Origin: an uncultured Nitrospiraceae bacterium | Lineage (GTDB): Bacteria; Nitrospirota; Thermodesulfovibrionia; Thermodesulfovibrionales; Thermodesulfovibrionaceae | Length of the DNA: 64,000 nucleotides | Assembly: GCA_937139565.1 (NCBI GenBank) | Contig: CAKZQH010000011.1 | Location: forward strand, 1-64,000 | Reading direction: 5' to 3' | Shown here: positions 17,626-27,259 of the stretch, one piece after another | Layout of the letters: each line of letters starts with the position of its first letter | How positions within the stretch are numbered: the first letter of the stretch is position 1 | Translations under genes and position numbers: made by a program | The notes under the pieces: generated by a model | Databases searched by the model: none | Told to the model about the DNA's origin: nothing | The model's input: only the letters and a program-made list of their open reading frames with translations

Positions 17626-20600
17626 GAAATACCTTATCTTAAACAAATACCTCCTCTCCCTTTTTGGCGCAAAAAGCATTTCTGATTTGAGAGAGGAACT
17701 TAAAAACAAAAAAGAAGGTTTTGATAATGATGGGTATAGCTTTTTTGTCGATACTTTAATCGGTCTAAAAAATTTAAAAATAGATTCCGATGACCTCCTA
17801 CAGTATGATTTAGCAATAAACGAATACTCTGAAAGATTATCTAAAAATAGAAGAGAGAACATTGTCTTAAAATACTTCCAATATCTGGCAGTCCTGTTTA
17901 CAGAAATTTATCTTGATAGCTACTTTAACAGAAGGCAGAGTTTATTAGCTGAGCTTAATTCTTTCTTAGAAGGGTATAACCAATCTGAAAGAAAAGAAAT
18001 CTCTAATTTTGAAGATAAAGATTTAAAGAAACTAGCTTACTGGATGGCTACTGGAAGTGGTAAAACCCTTATAATGCACATCAATTACTGGCAATTTTTA
18101 AAGTATAAAACTGAGCCCCTGGACAACATAATTATGATCACTCCTAATGAAGGATTATCAAAACAACATTATAATGAAATGCAAAAAAGTGGCATTCCTT
18201 GCAGATTGTATTCTGAAAACCCTTACAGCCTGACCATCAACAGAAACGAGGTCGTCATAATAGATATTCATAAACTCACAGAGGAGAAAAAAGGAGAAGG
18301 AGTGAGAGTAGAGACAGGTTACTTTGAAGGACGAAATCTTGTATTCATTGACGAAGGACACAAAGGACAGAAAACAGAAGAGCAAAGATGGAAGAGACTG
18401 CGTGAGGATTTAGGGAAAGATGGGTTTATCTTTGAATACAGCGCCACATTTGGGCAGGTAATAGATGAAAAGAACAAAGAACTGCTTGATGAATACTCTA
18501 AGGCAATAATCTTTGATTACTCTTATAAGTATTTTTACGAAGATGGTTATGGCAAGGACTTTTTTGTCTATAATTTACAGAAAGATAGTTTTTCAAAAGG
18601 TTATGAAAATCTCATACTTACAGCAAATCTTTTATCTTTTTATGAGCAGTTGCTTCTTTATGAGAAATATAAGGATGATTTAAGACAATATCTGATTGAA
18701 AAACCTCTATGGGCATTTGTTGGTAGTAAAGTAACAGGTGCAGGTATAAACTCTGATGTTTTGAAAGTGGTCTTATTCTTAAGGAAGGTGATAGAAGATA
18801 AGGAGTATTTAGAAGGAATTATAAATAAAATCCTTAATGGAAGTTTCGGGCTAATTGATCAGGAAGGCAATGATATTTTCAAGGACAGATTTCAGGATAT
18901 AAGAAAAAATGGTTATGAAATAAATGATATTTATCAGAGATTGTTTAATGCAGGAAGTGGAACACTACAACTCTATGAACTTAAATCAGCAGATGGTGAG
19001 ATCGGATTAAAAGTGGGAGATGGAGATTATTTTGGAGTCATAAATATTGGTGATATTTCAAAATTTAAGAAACTCCTTACAGAAAATGGCTTTGAAGTAA
19101 AAACTGATAGTTTTACTACATCCATCTTTGAAAAGATAAATGAAAACAACTCAAACATAAACATCCTCATAGGAGCAAAAAGGTTTATTGAAGGCTGGGA
19201 TTCATGGAGAGTCTGTTCAATGGGGTTAATCAATATGGGTAAGGGCGAAGGACCACAAATCATACAGTTATTCGGAAGAGGTGTGAGGCTTAAAGGAAAA
19301 GGGCTATCTCTTAAAAGAAGCAATGAGAACAAATACCATGTTAAATCACTCGAAACACTCAATATCTTTGGTTTAAACGCGGATTATATAAACTCATTCC
19401 TTGAAGCAATAAGGAAGGAAGAAGTTGAATATGAAGAGTTAAAGCTACCCATAAAGCGGATAGAGGAGACAAAATGGAGGGATTTATATACTCTAAAAAC
19501 CAAAGCAGACTTTGATTTTACTAAACATTTCATTGAAATTGAAGTTGATGAGAATATTGTAAGAACAATTAGAATTGACTTAAGACCTAAAATCAAACTC
19601 GCCATGGGGTTGGAATCTACAAAGGCTGAAGCAAAAGCGGAAGAATTGCACTTAGGAAAATACATCTACCTTCTTGATTGGGATAAAATCTATCTCAAAA
19701 TACTTAGTTATAAGATTAGCAAGGGATTCGCTAATCTCAGGATTTACAAAGATAAATTGTTAGAGATAATAAGAAATCCAAATTATAAAGTTTATGCTTT
19801 ACCTGGACAAGTATGCATAAAAAGATATATTGATTTAAAAAATCTGGAAGAAATAGTTTTGTTGATTTTAAAAAACTATATTGATAAATTCTATATTTAC
19901 AAACTCAGGCAGGCAGAAACCAAACAGATGGTGTTTTCATTTATGGTTAAGGAAGATGATAACCTATCCTATGATACTTATACTCTGAAAATAGAAATTC
20001 CAAAAGATGAAAAGGAAAGAAAAAAGAGAAAAGAGGAAATAGAAAAGATAAAGAGCCTCATAAAAGAGGTGGACAAGTTATATAAAAAAGATACTAACGA
20101 AATTCCAACCCTCAATTTTGATAAACATTTATATACACCTTTGGTGATATATGACAAGAATAGAGAATTCATAAAATCAGAACCAGCAAAACTAAATGAA
20201 GGAGAGACACAATTTGTAAAGGCATTGAGGGAGTATCTAAGAAACCACAAAACAAAGGATATGGATGTATTTCTTTTAAGGAATCTCTCGAGGAGAGGAA
20301 TAAGATTCTTTCAAACATCGGGCTTTTATCCTGATTTCATAATGTGGCTAAGAAAGAATGAAGAGCAGAACATAATTTTTATTGACCCAAAGGGAATACG
20401 AAATCTTGGCAATTTCAACGATGAAAAAATACAACTTCACAAGACTATAAAAGAGATTGAAAGTAAAATTCAATCCGATGGTGTAAAACCTAAACCGAAG
20501 CTTCATTCTTTTATTTTGTCGGTGTCAAGTTATGACGATATAAAAAAGACATTTGGTGAAGGTAATCACTCAAAGGAAGAGTTTGAGGCAAACCATGTTC

Positions 20601-20656
20601 TATTTATCAAAGACAATGATTGGATTGAAAAGTTATTTAAAAAATTACAATCTTAG
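17615..20656 (+). CDS. Type III Res-like DEAD/DEAH translocase-nuclease
   Basis: Walker A ATGSGKT; motif II DEGH; motif VI QLFGRGVR; C-terminal PD-(D/E)XK-like GFYPDFIMWLRKNEEQNIIFIDPKG; overlaps hepT by 11 bp. Confidence 0.9.
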   Translation: MKLEKYLILNKYLLSLFGAKSISDLREELKNKKEGFDNDGYSFFVDTLIGLKNLKIDSDDLLQYDLAINEYSERLSKNRRENIVLKYFQYLAVLFTEIYLDSYFNRRQSLLAELNSFLEGYNQSERKEISNFEDKDLKKLAYWMATGSGKTLIMHINYWQFLKYKTEPLDNIIMITPNEGLSKQHYNEMQKSGIPCRLYSENPYSLTINRNEVVIIDIHKLTEEKKGEGVRVETGYFEGRNLVFIDEGHKGQKTEEQRWKRLREDLGKDGFIFEYSATFGQVIDEKNKELLDEYSKAIIFDYSYKYFYEDGYGKDFFVYNLQKDSFSKGYENLILTANLLSFYEQLLLYEKYKDDLRQYLIEKPLWAFVGSKVTGAGINSDVLKVVLFLRKVIEDKEYLEGIINKILNGSFGLIDQEGNDIFKDRFQDIRKNGYEINDIYQRLFNAGSGTLQLYELKSADGEIGLKVGDGDYFGVINIGDISKFKKLLTENGFEVKTDSFTTSIFEKINENNSNINILIGAKRFIEGWDSWRVCSMGLINMGKGEGPQIIQLFGRGVRLKGKGLSLKRSNENKYHVKSLETLNIFGLNADYINSFLEAIRKEEVEYEELKLPIKRIEETKWRDLYTLKTKADFDFTKHFIEIEVDENIVRTIRIDLRPKIKLAMGLESTKAEAKAEELHLGKYIYLLDWDKIYLKILSYKISKGFANLRIYKDKLLEIIRNPNYKVYALPGQVCIKRYIDLKNLEEIVLLILKNYIDKFYIYKLRQAETKQMVFSFMVKEDDNLSYDTYTLKIEIPKDEKERKKRKEEIEKIKSLIKEVDKLYKKDTNEIPTLNFDKHLYTPLVIYDKNREFIKSEPAKLNEGETQFVKALREYLRNHKTKDMDVFLLRNLSRRGIRFFQTSGFYPDFIMWLRKNEEQNIIFIDPKGIRNLGNFNDEKIQLHKTIKEIESKIQSDGVKPKPKLHSFILSVSSYDDIKKTFGEGNHSKEEFEANHVLFIKDNDWIEKLFKKLQS

Positions 20657-20757
20657 CAATTAAAGCGGATTTATATGATGGTTTTTCGCGAGAAACACTT
20701 TTTGAGAAATTAGATTTGCAATACAAAGAATTACGGGTTTTTAGAGATAAAATGTAG
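20656..20757 (+). pseudogene. Possible remnant C-terminus of a lost gene
   Basis: Open frame AIKADLYDGFSRETLFEKLDLQYKELRVFRDKM* directly after the res stop, no start codon or RBS. Confidence 0.3.
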
Positions 20758-20967
20758 ATATATCAAGCCATTATAATTTTGAGTTGCAAAGTAATCTCCT
20801 GAGCCAGTTGTTGATTAAGAACATAATGTATGGTTCAAATGTCTTCAGGATATGTTATTTGTACCATAAACTTATTTTATTACTATATGTGAAATTTTAA
20901 AATAGTAACAACAAATTTGTTTAAATTTATTTGACTTTAAATAGGTGATGTTGATATACTTTTCTCA

Positions 20968-21029
20968 AGCCACGAAGGCTGAAGTAGCTCAGAAGAGCAA
21001 AGATTAGCTTTCGTGGCTTTTCTTTTTTG
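20968..21029 (+). promoter_or_regulatory. Structured leader/attenuator upstream of the nickel-uptake operon
   Basis: 13-bp stem AGCCACGAAGGCT/AGCTTTCGTGGCT (one G-U) enclosing GCTC-AGAA-GAGC, then TTTTCTTTTTT. Confidence 0.7.
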
Positions 21030-21087
21030 TAAGAAATAAATTAGCCTTACTTGTGAGGCTTTAACTTTTATAAATGGAGGAGAAAGT

Positions 21088-22224
21088 ATGAAGAAGTTGT
21101 TTGTTTTTGTTATTACTCTTCTGTTTCCCTTATCAGCTTATGCAGTTGATCTTAATGATAAGCTCTCTATTTCAGGCACAGCCACCACTGTATATCAGTG
21201 GCTTAAAATGACTCAAGGCTACATGGATGAGGAGAAGACGAAAAAGAGGGAGGACCGGGGTAGTGCAGTGATTGATTTTAATGTATCTTTCAGACCAACT
21301 CAAAATGATGAATTCTTTCTACGAGCAAGCTTTGCAAAAGGAAGTGGTTTTCATGATGAAAGGCACTCAACCTATCCATTTAAGTTAACTCCAAATGCAG
21401 ATGATTTATTTATTGATCTTAAAAACATCAATGGACACTCAAGAGATCATCTTCAGGAGCTATGGTATTCCCATAAGTTTGAAATAGAAAAGGACTCATT
21501 CATTAAGTTTACCGCAGGAATAATTGATGGCACAGGATTTATTGATGACAACAACTTTGCAAATGATGAAATCAGTCAATTTATGAATGAAGCATTAGTT
21601 AACAACCCCCTTGCAAATCTTATAAGTTATGATGCAGGTTTAGCAGGAGAGCTTGAAATCAAGGGATTTCATCTGAGAGTACTTGGTATGAGATCAAAAA
21701 ATGATGAAGGTAGAAACTACAACTGGATAGGTGCACAGATTGGATACAAGCTTGAGACTTCTCTTGGAGAGGGTAACTACAGGCTTTATGCATACACAAC
21801 CAATAAGAGATTTTTGGACTGGGAAGGGGAAAACTACAGAGCTTTAAAAGGATTTGGACTTTCCTTTGATCAGGAGTTAATAAAGGAAACCCTTGGAGCA
21901 TTTTTCCGTGCAGGATGGCAGGATGACAAAGCCGAAGTTGACTATAAAAGCATGTTTTCCCTTGGATTAAACCTTAAAGGAAGTGTATGGGGAAGAAAGG
22001 ATGATGAAGTAGGATTGGGTTATGCGTATTTGAAGTCTCCATCAAAAAATCCTGAGCTAAGCAGAAGCCAGGTTTTTGAGGGATATGTAAAGTTTCAGCT
22101 ACTAAGCTACAAATTTTTAAGCACTGATTTAACATTTGATTATCAGTATGTTAAAGACAGTCTAAGGGAAAATGGCAGTCAGGCAGCTAACATTTACAGT
22201 GTAAGATTTAACATTAACTTTTAA
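21088..22224 (+). CDS. Outer-membrane porin-like beta-barrel protein
   Basis: Signal peptide [19 protein letters not shown]; barrel-like alternation and aromatic C-terminus (YSVRFNINF); heads the Ni-uptake operon. Confidence 0.65.
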   Translation: MKKLFVFVITLLFPLSAYAVDLNDKLSISGTATTVYQWLKMTQGYMDEEKTKKREDRGSAVIDFNVSFRPTQNDEFFLRASFAKGSGFHDERHSTYPFKLTPNADDLFIDLKNINGHSRDHLQELWYSHKFEIEKDSFIKFTAGIIDGTGFIDDNNFANDEISQFMNEALVNNPLANLISYDAGLAGELEIKGFHLRVLGMRSKNDEGRNYNWIGAQIGYKLETSLGEGNYRLYAYTTNKRFLDWEGENYRALKGFGLSFDQELIKETLGAFFRAGWQDDKAEVDYKSMFSLGLNLKGSVWGRKDDEVGLGYAYLKSPSKNPELSRSQVFEGYVKFQLLSYKFLSTDLTFDYQYVKDSLRENGSQAANIYSVRFNINF

Positions 22225-22235
22225 GGAGGAACAGG

Positions 22236-23003
22236 ATGAAAGTTTTAAAAGCGATAATAAGCATCATTGTGGTTTTATTCTTTGCAAGCTCATCATTTGC
22301 TCACTTTGGAGTAATTCTTCCCTCTGATGACATTGTTGGAGAAAAAGATCCAAAGAGAATTACTCTCAAGGTTTACTTCATGCATCCATTTGAGCAGGAA
22401 TGGTTAGATATGGAAAAGCCAAAGGCTTTTGGAGTTTTAATTGGAGAAGATAAGATTTCAATTCTTGATGCTCTAATTAATAAAAAAGTTAAAGGAAAGA
22501 ATGCTTGGGAAGCTCAGTTTGCTATTAAAAAGCCTGGCGACTATATCTTTTATCTTGAACCCCAGCCTTACTGGGAGCCAGCAGAGGAAAAATTTATTGT
22601 CCATTATCCAAAGGTAGTTGTACAGGCACTTGGAAAAGAGGAAGGGTGGGACAAAGAAGCTGGACTTCCCATTGAGATAGTTCCACTTACTCGGCCATAT
22701 GGGCTTTGGGTTGGAAATGTTTTTCAGGGAGTTGTGAAGGTTAACGGAAAGCCTCTTCCTTTTGCAGATGTTGAGGTTGAGTATTTTAACGAAGGCGGGA
22801 AGGTAAAAGCACCCAAGGAATCATATATTACTCAGGTAATTAAAGCTGATGCAAATGGAGTTTTTACATATGCTATTCCAAAAGCTGGATGGTGGGGATT
22901 TGCGGCATTAACTGAGGCAAAAGATAAAATTAAAAAAGATGGCAAAGAATATTCAGTGGAACTTGGCGGAATTATCTGGGTTAGAGCGAGGGATATTAAA
23001 TAA
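22236..23003 (+). CDS. nikK: NikK-like DUF4198 periplasmic nickel-uptake component
   Basis: Signal peptide; [11 protein letters not shown]...; DUF4198 features; directly upstream of a NikM-type protein. Confidence 0.8.
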   Translation: MKVLKAIISIIVVLFFASSSFAHFGVILPSDDIVGEKDPKRITLKVYFMHPFEQEWLDMEKPKAFGVLIGEDKISILDALINKKVKGKNAWEAQFAIKKPGDYIFYLEPQPYWEPAEEKFIVHYPKVVVQALGKEEGWDKEAGLPIEIVPLTRPYGLWVGNVFQGVVKVNGKPLPFADVEVEYFNEGGKVKAPKESYITQVIKADANGVFTYAIPKAGWWGFAALTEAKDKIKKDGKEYSVELGGIIWVRARDIK

Positions 23004-23614
23004 TGCACATATCAGAAGGCGTTCTTTCAGCACCGACTTTGATTGCCGGTGCTGTTCTCACATTTATTGGAATTGCCATTGGCCTTCGAAATATAGGAAA
23101 TGACCATATTCCAAAGGTAGCAGTTCTTTCTTCAGCTTTTTTTGTAGCCTCTCTAATCCATGTACCAATTGGGCCTTCTTCAGCGCATCTTGTGCTTAAC
23201 GGACTCGTAGGAATGCTTCTTGGTTGGGCAGCCTTTCCCTCTATTTTTATTTCTTTGCTTTTACAGGCAGTTCTTTTTCAATTTGGCGGAATAACAACTT
23301 TAGGAGTTAATACCTTTGCAATGGCAATGCCGGCAGTTATATGCCATTATTTGTTTAGAAAGATGTTCCTTCGTGGGAAAAATCTTGCCTTATTAGGAGG
23401 ATTTTTAGGAGGAAGTCTTTCCCTTATAATAGCAGCCCTTTTTATAGGCATTGCCCTTGTTGAGACAGATAAAAGTCTATTTGCAGTTGCAGGTACTGTT
23501 CTTGCTGTGCACCTGCCAATTGCCCTTGTGGAAGGAGTAATTACAGCATTTGTAGTAGTATATCTTAAAAAGGTCAAACCGGAGGTATTAAATTGGAAAA
23601 AAAATTCAGATTAA
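23003..23614 (+). CDS. nikM: Energy-coupling-factor Ni/Co substrate-binding component (CbiM/NikM)
   Basis: [10 protein letters not shown]-terminus with Met1-His2 metal ligands; multi-TM protein. Confidence 0.9.
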   Translation: MHISEGVLSAPTLIAGAVLTFIGIAIGLRNIGNDHIPKVAVLSSAFFVASLIHVPIGPSSAHLVLNGLVGMLLGWAAFPSIFISLLLQAVLFQFGGITTLGVNTFAMAMPAVICHYLFRKMFLRGKNLALLGGFLGGSLSLIIAALFIGIALVETDKSLFAVAGTVLAVHLPIALVEGVITAFVVVYLKKVKPEVLNWKKNSD

Positions 23615-24177
23615 TAAAAATTATATCCGTTATTTCCATTTTATCGTTCTTTTTTGTACAAAGTGTCCTTGCCCACAAGGTAAGTACCTATGCTTATCGT
23701 GAGGGAGATAAAATCAAGGGAGAATGCTATTTTGTTGATGGCTCTCCCTGCAAGAAAAGTAAGGTGGAGGTCTATAATTCACGGGGTGAAAAGGTAATAG
23801 AAACATACACCGATGATAAGGGTCTTTATCTTTTTGAAACACCTGAAAAGGGAGAACTAAAGATTGTGATAATGGCTGGTGAATCTCATAGGGCTGAATA
23901 TAAAATTTCTGCTCTTAAAGATAGAGAAAAAGATAAAGAAAAAAAGGAGCTATCAAAAAACTCTGAAAATACAAAAGTCACTTTCAATAAAGATGAGCTT
24001 AGACTAATAGTAAGCGAAGCTGTTGAAAAGGAGATGGCAGGGTTAAGAGAGGAAATCTCTCTTTTACATAAGAAGATGGATAAAATCTCACTTAGAGACA
24101 TCATCGGAGGATTAGGATATATAATAGGAGTCTGGGCAATTATAATGCTTATCAAAAAAAGAAAAAATGCATCTTGA
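23593..24177 (+). CDS. nikL: NikL-like protein, carboxypeptidase-regulatory-like fold with C-terminal TM helix
   Basis: VLAHKVSTYAYREGDKIKGECYFVDGSPCKKSKVEVYN; position in nikKMLQO. Confidence 0.75.
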   Translation: MEKKFRLIKIISVISILSFFFVQSVLAHKVSTYAYREGDKIKGECYFVDGSPCKKSKVEVYNSRGEKVIETYTDDKGLYLFETPEKGELKIVIMAGESHRAEYKISALKDREKDKEKKELSKNSENTKVTFNKDELRLIVSEAVEKEMAGLREEISLLHKKMDKISLRDIIGGLGYIIGVWAIIMLIKKRKNAS

Positions 24178-24904
24178 GGTATTCTCTGAAGGATCAAGCC
24201 CTATTCATAGGCTTGATCCACGGGTAAAGATTATTGTTTTTACGATTTTCAGCATACTTTGTGCGACCTCCACAGGATTAAAAACTCCATTTTTATATCT
24301 TTCTTACTCTATATGTCTTATTTTGCTTGCAAGGGTTAAGTTAAGACCCTTTCTTAGCAGACTCTTTCTTGCCAATTTTTTCATACTTTTTATTTGGATT
24401 TTCATTCCTCTCTTTTATTCAGGAAATACTCATTATTCAATTGGACCATTGAAAATTAGTAAGGAAGGAGTTATGTATGCTCTTTCAATTACCCTGAAGT
24501 GTAATGGTATAATCATTGCAACTATTGCCCTACTTTCCACTTCTACGGTATTCTCTCTTGCCCATGCACTTTCACATCTTAAGGTCCCTATAAAACTTAT
24601 TACTATATTCTTCCTTTTTTATCGCTACATAACGGTAATTCATCTTGAATATTTGAAAATAAAAAGAGCTGTATTGACTCGAGGATTTATAGCGAGAACA
24701 AACCTGCATACCTATAGGACTTTCGCATATATTATGGCAGGACTTCTTATTAAAAGTTATGAACGAGCAGAGGAGATTTATAGAGCAATGCTTTGCAGAG
24801 GTTTTAAGGGTTATTTCCCTCTATTTGAACATTTTAAAATAAGAAAAAGTGATATAATATTTTTTATTGTTGCTAACTCTATTTCTATTTACTTCTGGAT
24901 TTAG
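24167..24904 (+). CDS. nikQ: ECF transporter transmembrane T component (CbiQ/NikQ)
   Basis: CbiQ family membrane protein with HRLDPRVK; RGF.AR and RGFKGYFP motifs. Confidence 0.88.
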   Translation: MHLEVFSEGSSPIHRLDPRVKIIVFTIFSILCATSTGLKTPFLYLSYSICLILLARVKLRPFLSRLFLANFFILFIWIFIPLFYSGNTHYSIGPLKISKEGVMYALSITLKCNGIIIATIALLSTSTVFSLAHALSHLKVPIKLITIFFLFYRYITVIHLEYLKIKRAVLTRGFIARTNLHTYRTFAYIMAGLLIKSYERAEEIYRAMLCRGFKGYFPLFEHFKIRKSDIIFFIVANSISIYFWI

Positions 24905-24906
24905 GA

Positions 24907-25560
24907 TTGAAGGACCCAATCATAAAATTAAGAAATATTCACTTTAGTTACGAGGGAAGAAAAATCCTTGAGGATTTAAATCTTGAAATCCGAGAAGGAG
25001 AAAGATTAGGACTTGTAGGGCCTAATGGCTCTGGAAAAACAACTCTCCTTTATATCATTATGGGACTACTTAAACCAGAAAGAGGTTCAGTTGAAATTTT
25101 TGGAAAAATTAGGCAAAAAGAACGGGATTTTTTAGAGGTAAGACAAAAAATAGGGCTTCTTTTTCAGGATTCAGACAGTCAGCTATTCTGTCCAACAGTA
25201 AAAGAGGACATAGCCTTTGGACCTCTTAATTTAGGATTGCCTAAAGGAGAGGTGGAAAAAATGGTAAGAAGAATTCTTAAAATTCTTGGACTTGAAGGTT
25301 TTGAAGATAGAGTAACCTACAAGCTTTCTGGAGGAGAGAAAAAACTGGTCTCTTTAGGTACTGTCCTTGCCATGAATCCTGTATGCTATCTCCTTGACGA
25401 ACCCTCTGCTGGTCTCGATGAAGTTACTGTAGAGAGAGTTTTAAGTTATCTTAAAACCTATGCGAAAACCTATTTAATTGTCTCCCACGATAGAAAATTT
25501 TTAGAGGAGGCAACAGAAAAAATCTATATCCTAAGAAATGGCAAAATTTCAACTCTATAA
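24907..25560 (+). CDS. nikO: ECF transporter ATPase (CbiO/NikO)
   Basis: GPNGSGKTTLL, FQDSDSQLFCPTVKEDIAFGPLN, LSGGEKKLVSLG; TTG start. Confidence 0.92.
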   Translation: MKDPIIKLRNIHFSYEGRKILEDLNLEIREGERLGLVGPNGSGKTTLLYIIMGLLKPERGSVEIFGKIRQKERDFLEVRQKIGLLFQDSDSQLFCPTVKEDIAFGPLNLGLPKGEVEKMVRRILKILGLEGFEDRVTYKLSGGEKKLVSLGTVLAMNPVCYLLDEPSAGLDEVTVERVLSYLKTYAKTYLIVSHDRKFLEEATEKIYILRNGKISTL

Positions 25561-26838
25561 TTTTTTTCTCTTATCCACAATTCGTATTGCTTTACCAGGA
25601 ACTCGCTGAATGGTTCCTTCTGGCACAATCTGAATTTTGCTTCTAAAGCCTAAAAAGTCATAAAGCTCCAAATCAAGCTGTTCAAGCTCCTTCTGAGTAA
25701 GTCCATTTTCAGCCTTTTCAACAAGTATAGTCATATCATCTTTGCCTTTTATGGTCTCAATAACAAGCTGATAATAGGGTGAAAGACCTTTAAACTTAAG
25801 GAGAATCTGCTCAACCTGAGAAGGATAGAAATTTACACCCTTTACTTTCAGCATGTCGTCAGTTCTTCCTCTAATTCTTCCCAATCTCATATGAGTTCTA
25901 CCACAGAGGCATTTCTCGTGAGAGACAATCTTTGATATATCTCTTGTCCGATAACGAATAAGTGGAAGACCCTCTCGAGTAAGGGTGGTTATCACTATTT
26001 CTCCTTCTTTGTCTTCAGAAAGAGGCTCACCTGTCTCAGGATCAATGACCTCAACTATGTAATGATCTTCCCAGACATGTATGCCCTCTTTTGCTTCGCA
26101 GTCAATACCAAGACCCACTCCTCCTGTCTCAGTAAGTCCTATTATATCAAAGGTTTGTATGCCCATCTCCTTTTCAATTCTCTTTCGGTACTCATCTGAC
26201 CATGTTTCAGCTCCAAGCACAGCAACCCTAAGCTTTGTCTCACTAAAATCAAAGCCACTTTCTTTTGCAACCTCAATAAGCCTAGCTGGATAAGAAGCAA
26301 TTGCACCAAAGGCAGTGACTCCTAAGTCTTTAATAAGCTTAAGCTGCATAAGGGATCTTCCAGCACCAGCAGGTACAACAAAACAACCAAGCCGTTCAGC
26401 ACCGTAGTGAAACCCAAATCCGCCGTTAAAAAGCCCAAAGGACGGCATGATCTGAATCCTGTCTTTCTTAGTAAGCCCTGCTGAAGCTAAGCATCTTGCC
26501 ATGATTTCACCCCATTGAACAATGTCTCCAGGAGTCATAGCATTTATAACAGGCACTCCAGTAGTTCCAGAGCTCATATGCATGCGAGCACATTTATCTA
26601 TCTCTACAGCAATATGAGAAAAGGGATAACAATCTCTTAAGTCATCCTTGGTTGTAAAAGGCAGACTTTTCAGGTCATCGAGACTTTTTATATCCTCTGG
26701 CTCTATGTCCTTGAGTTTCTCTTTTAGCTTTGATGGAGAGTTTTTAAGAAAGCGAATGGTCCTTCTAAGTCCCACTAACTGGATTTTTTCAATTTCTTCC
26801 CTTGGTAGAGTTTCCCTTTCAGGATTGAACATACTCAC
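25555..26838 (-). CDS. paaK: Phenylacetate-CoA ligase-like AMP-forming ligase
   Basis: HMSSGTTGVPV, GLTETGGVG, GRTDDMLKVKGVNFYPSQVE. Confidence 0.92.
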   Translation of the reverse strand: MSMFNPERETLPREEIEKIQLVGLRRTIRFLKNSPSKLKEKLKDIEPEDIKSLDDLKSLPFTTKDDLRDCYPFSHIAVEIDKCARMHMSSGTTGVPVINAMTPGDIVQWGEIMARCLASAGLTKKDRIQIMPSFGLFNGGFGFHYGAERLGCFVVPAGAGRSLMQLKLIKDLGVTAFGAIASYPARLIEVAKESGFDFSETKLRVAVLGAETWSDEYRKRIEKEMGIQTFDIIGLTETGGVGLGIDCEAKEGIHVWEDHYIVEVIDPETGEPLSEDKEGEIVITTLTREGLPLIRYRTRDISKIVSHEKCLCGRTHMRLGRIRGRTDDMLKVKGVNFYPSQVEQILLKFKGLSPYYQLVIETIKGKDDMTILVEKAENGLTQKELEQLDLELYDFLGFRSKIQIVPEGTIQRVPGKAIRIVDKRKKL

Positions 26839-27259
26839 ACCCCTTTATAAAAGACTTTTTATTATCCTCATCAAGAAATGAAAAATCCTCACATTTAAAT
26901 AGGCTTGTTTTCTTTACAAAAACTCCAAGTAGAAAAGTATTAACCTGTCTCATTGAAACCGAAGACAAGGCTGCCTTAATATCTTCTTCAGTAAAGGAAA
27001 AAATTCTATCTCCAAAGGTCATTGCATAATCAATCAGATCATTGCTTAAAAGAATAACCATATCAGCATTGCCTCTTTTTACAAGACCACAAAGTCCCTC
27101 TCCGATTTTCATCTGAATCTCGACAGTCCCTCCCTTTTTTGCCATCCCTTTAATTTCTGTTGAACAAACTGAAAGACCTTTTTTAATTGCAGCTTGCGCA
27201 ATCATGCGGGAGAAAAAAATAACACCCTGCCCACCTTTACCAAGCACAACAAGTTTCAT
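26819..27259 (-). CDS. iorB: Indolepyruvate:ferredoxin oxidoreductase beta subunit
   Basis: GKGGQGVIFFSRMIAQAA; overlaps iorA by 4 bp. Confidence 0.9.
   Translation of the reverse strand: MKLVVLGKGGQGVIFFSRMIAQAAIKKGLSVCSTEIKGMAKKGGTVEIQMKIGEGLCGLVKRGNADMVILLSNDLIDYAMTFGDRIFSFTEEDIKAALSSVSMRQVNTFLLGVFVKKTSLFKCEDFSFLDEDNKKSFIKGCEYVQS

Noticed and set aside
20968-21018. Known NiCo/cobalamin riboswitch
   Set aside because: The conserved core sequences of these classes were not recognisable; kept as an unassigned structured leader.
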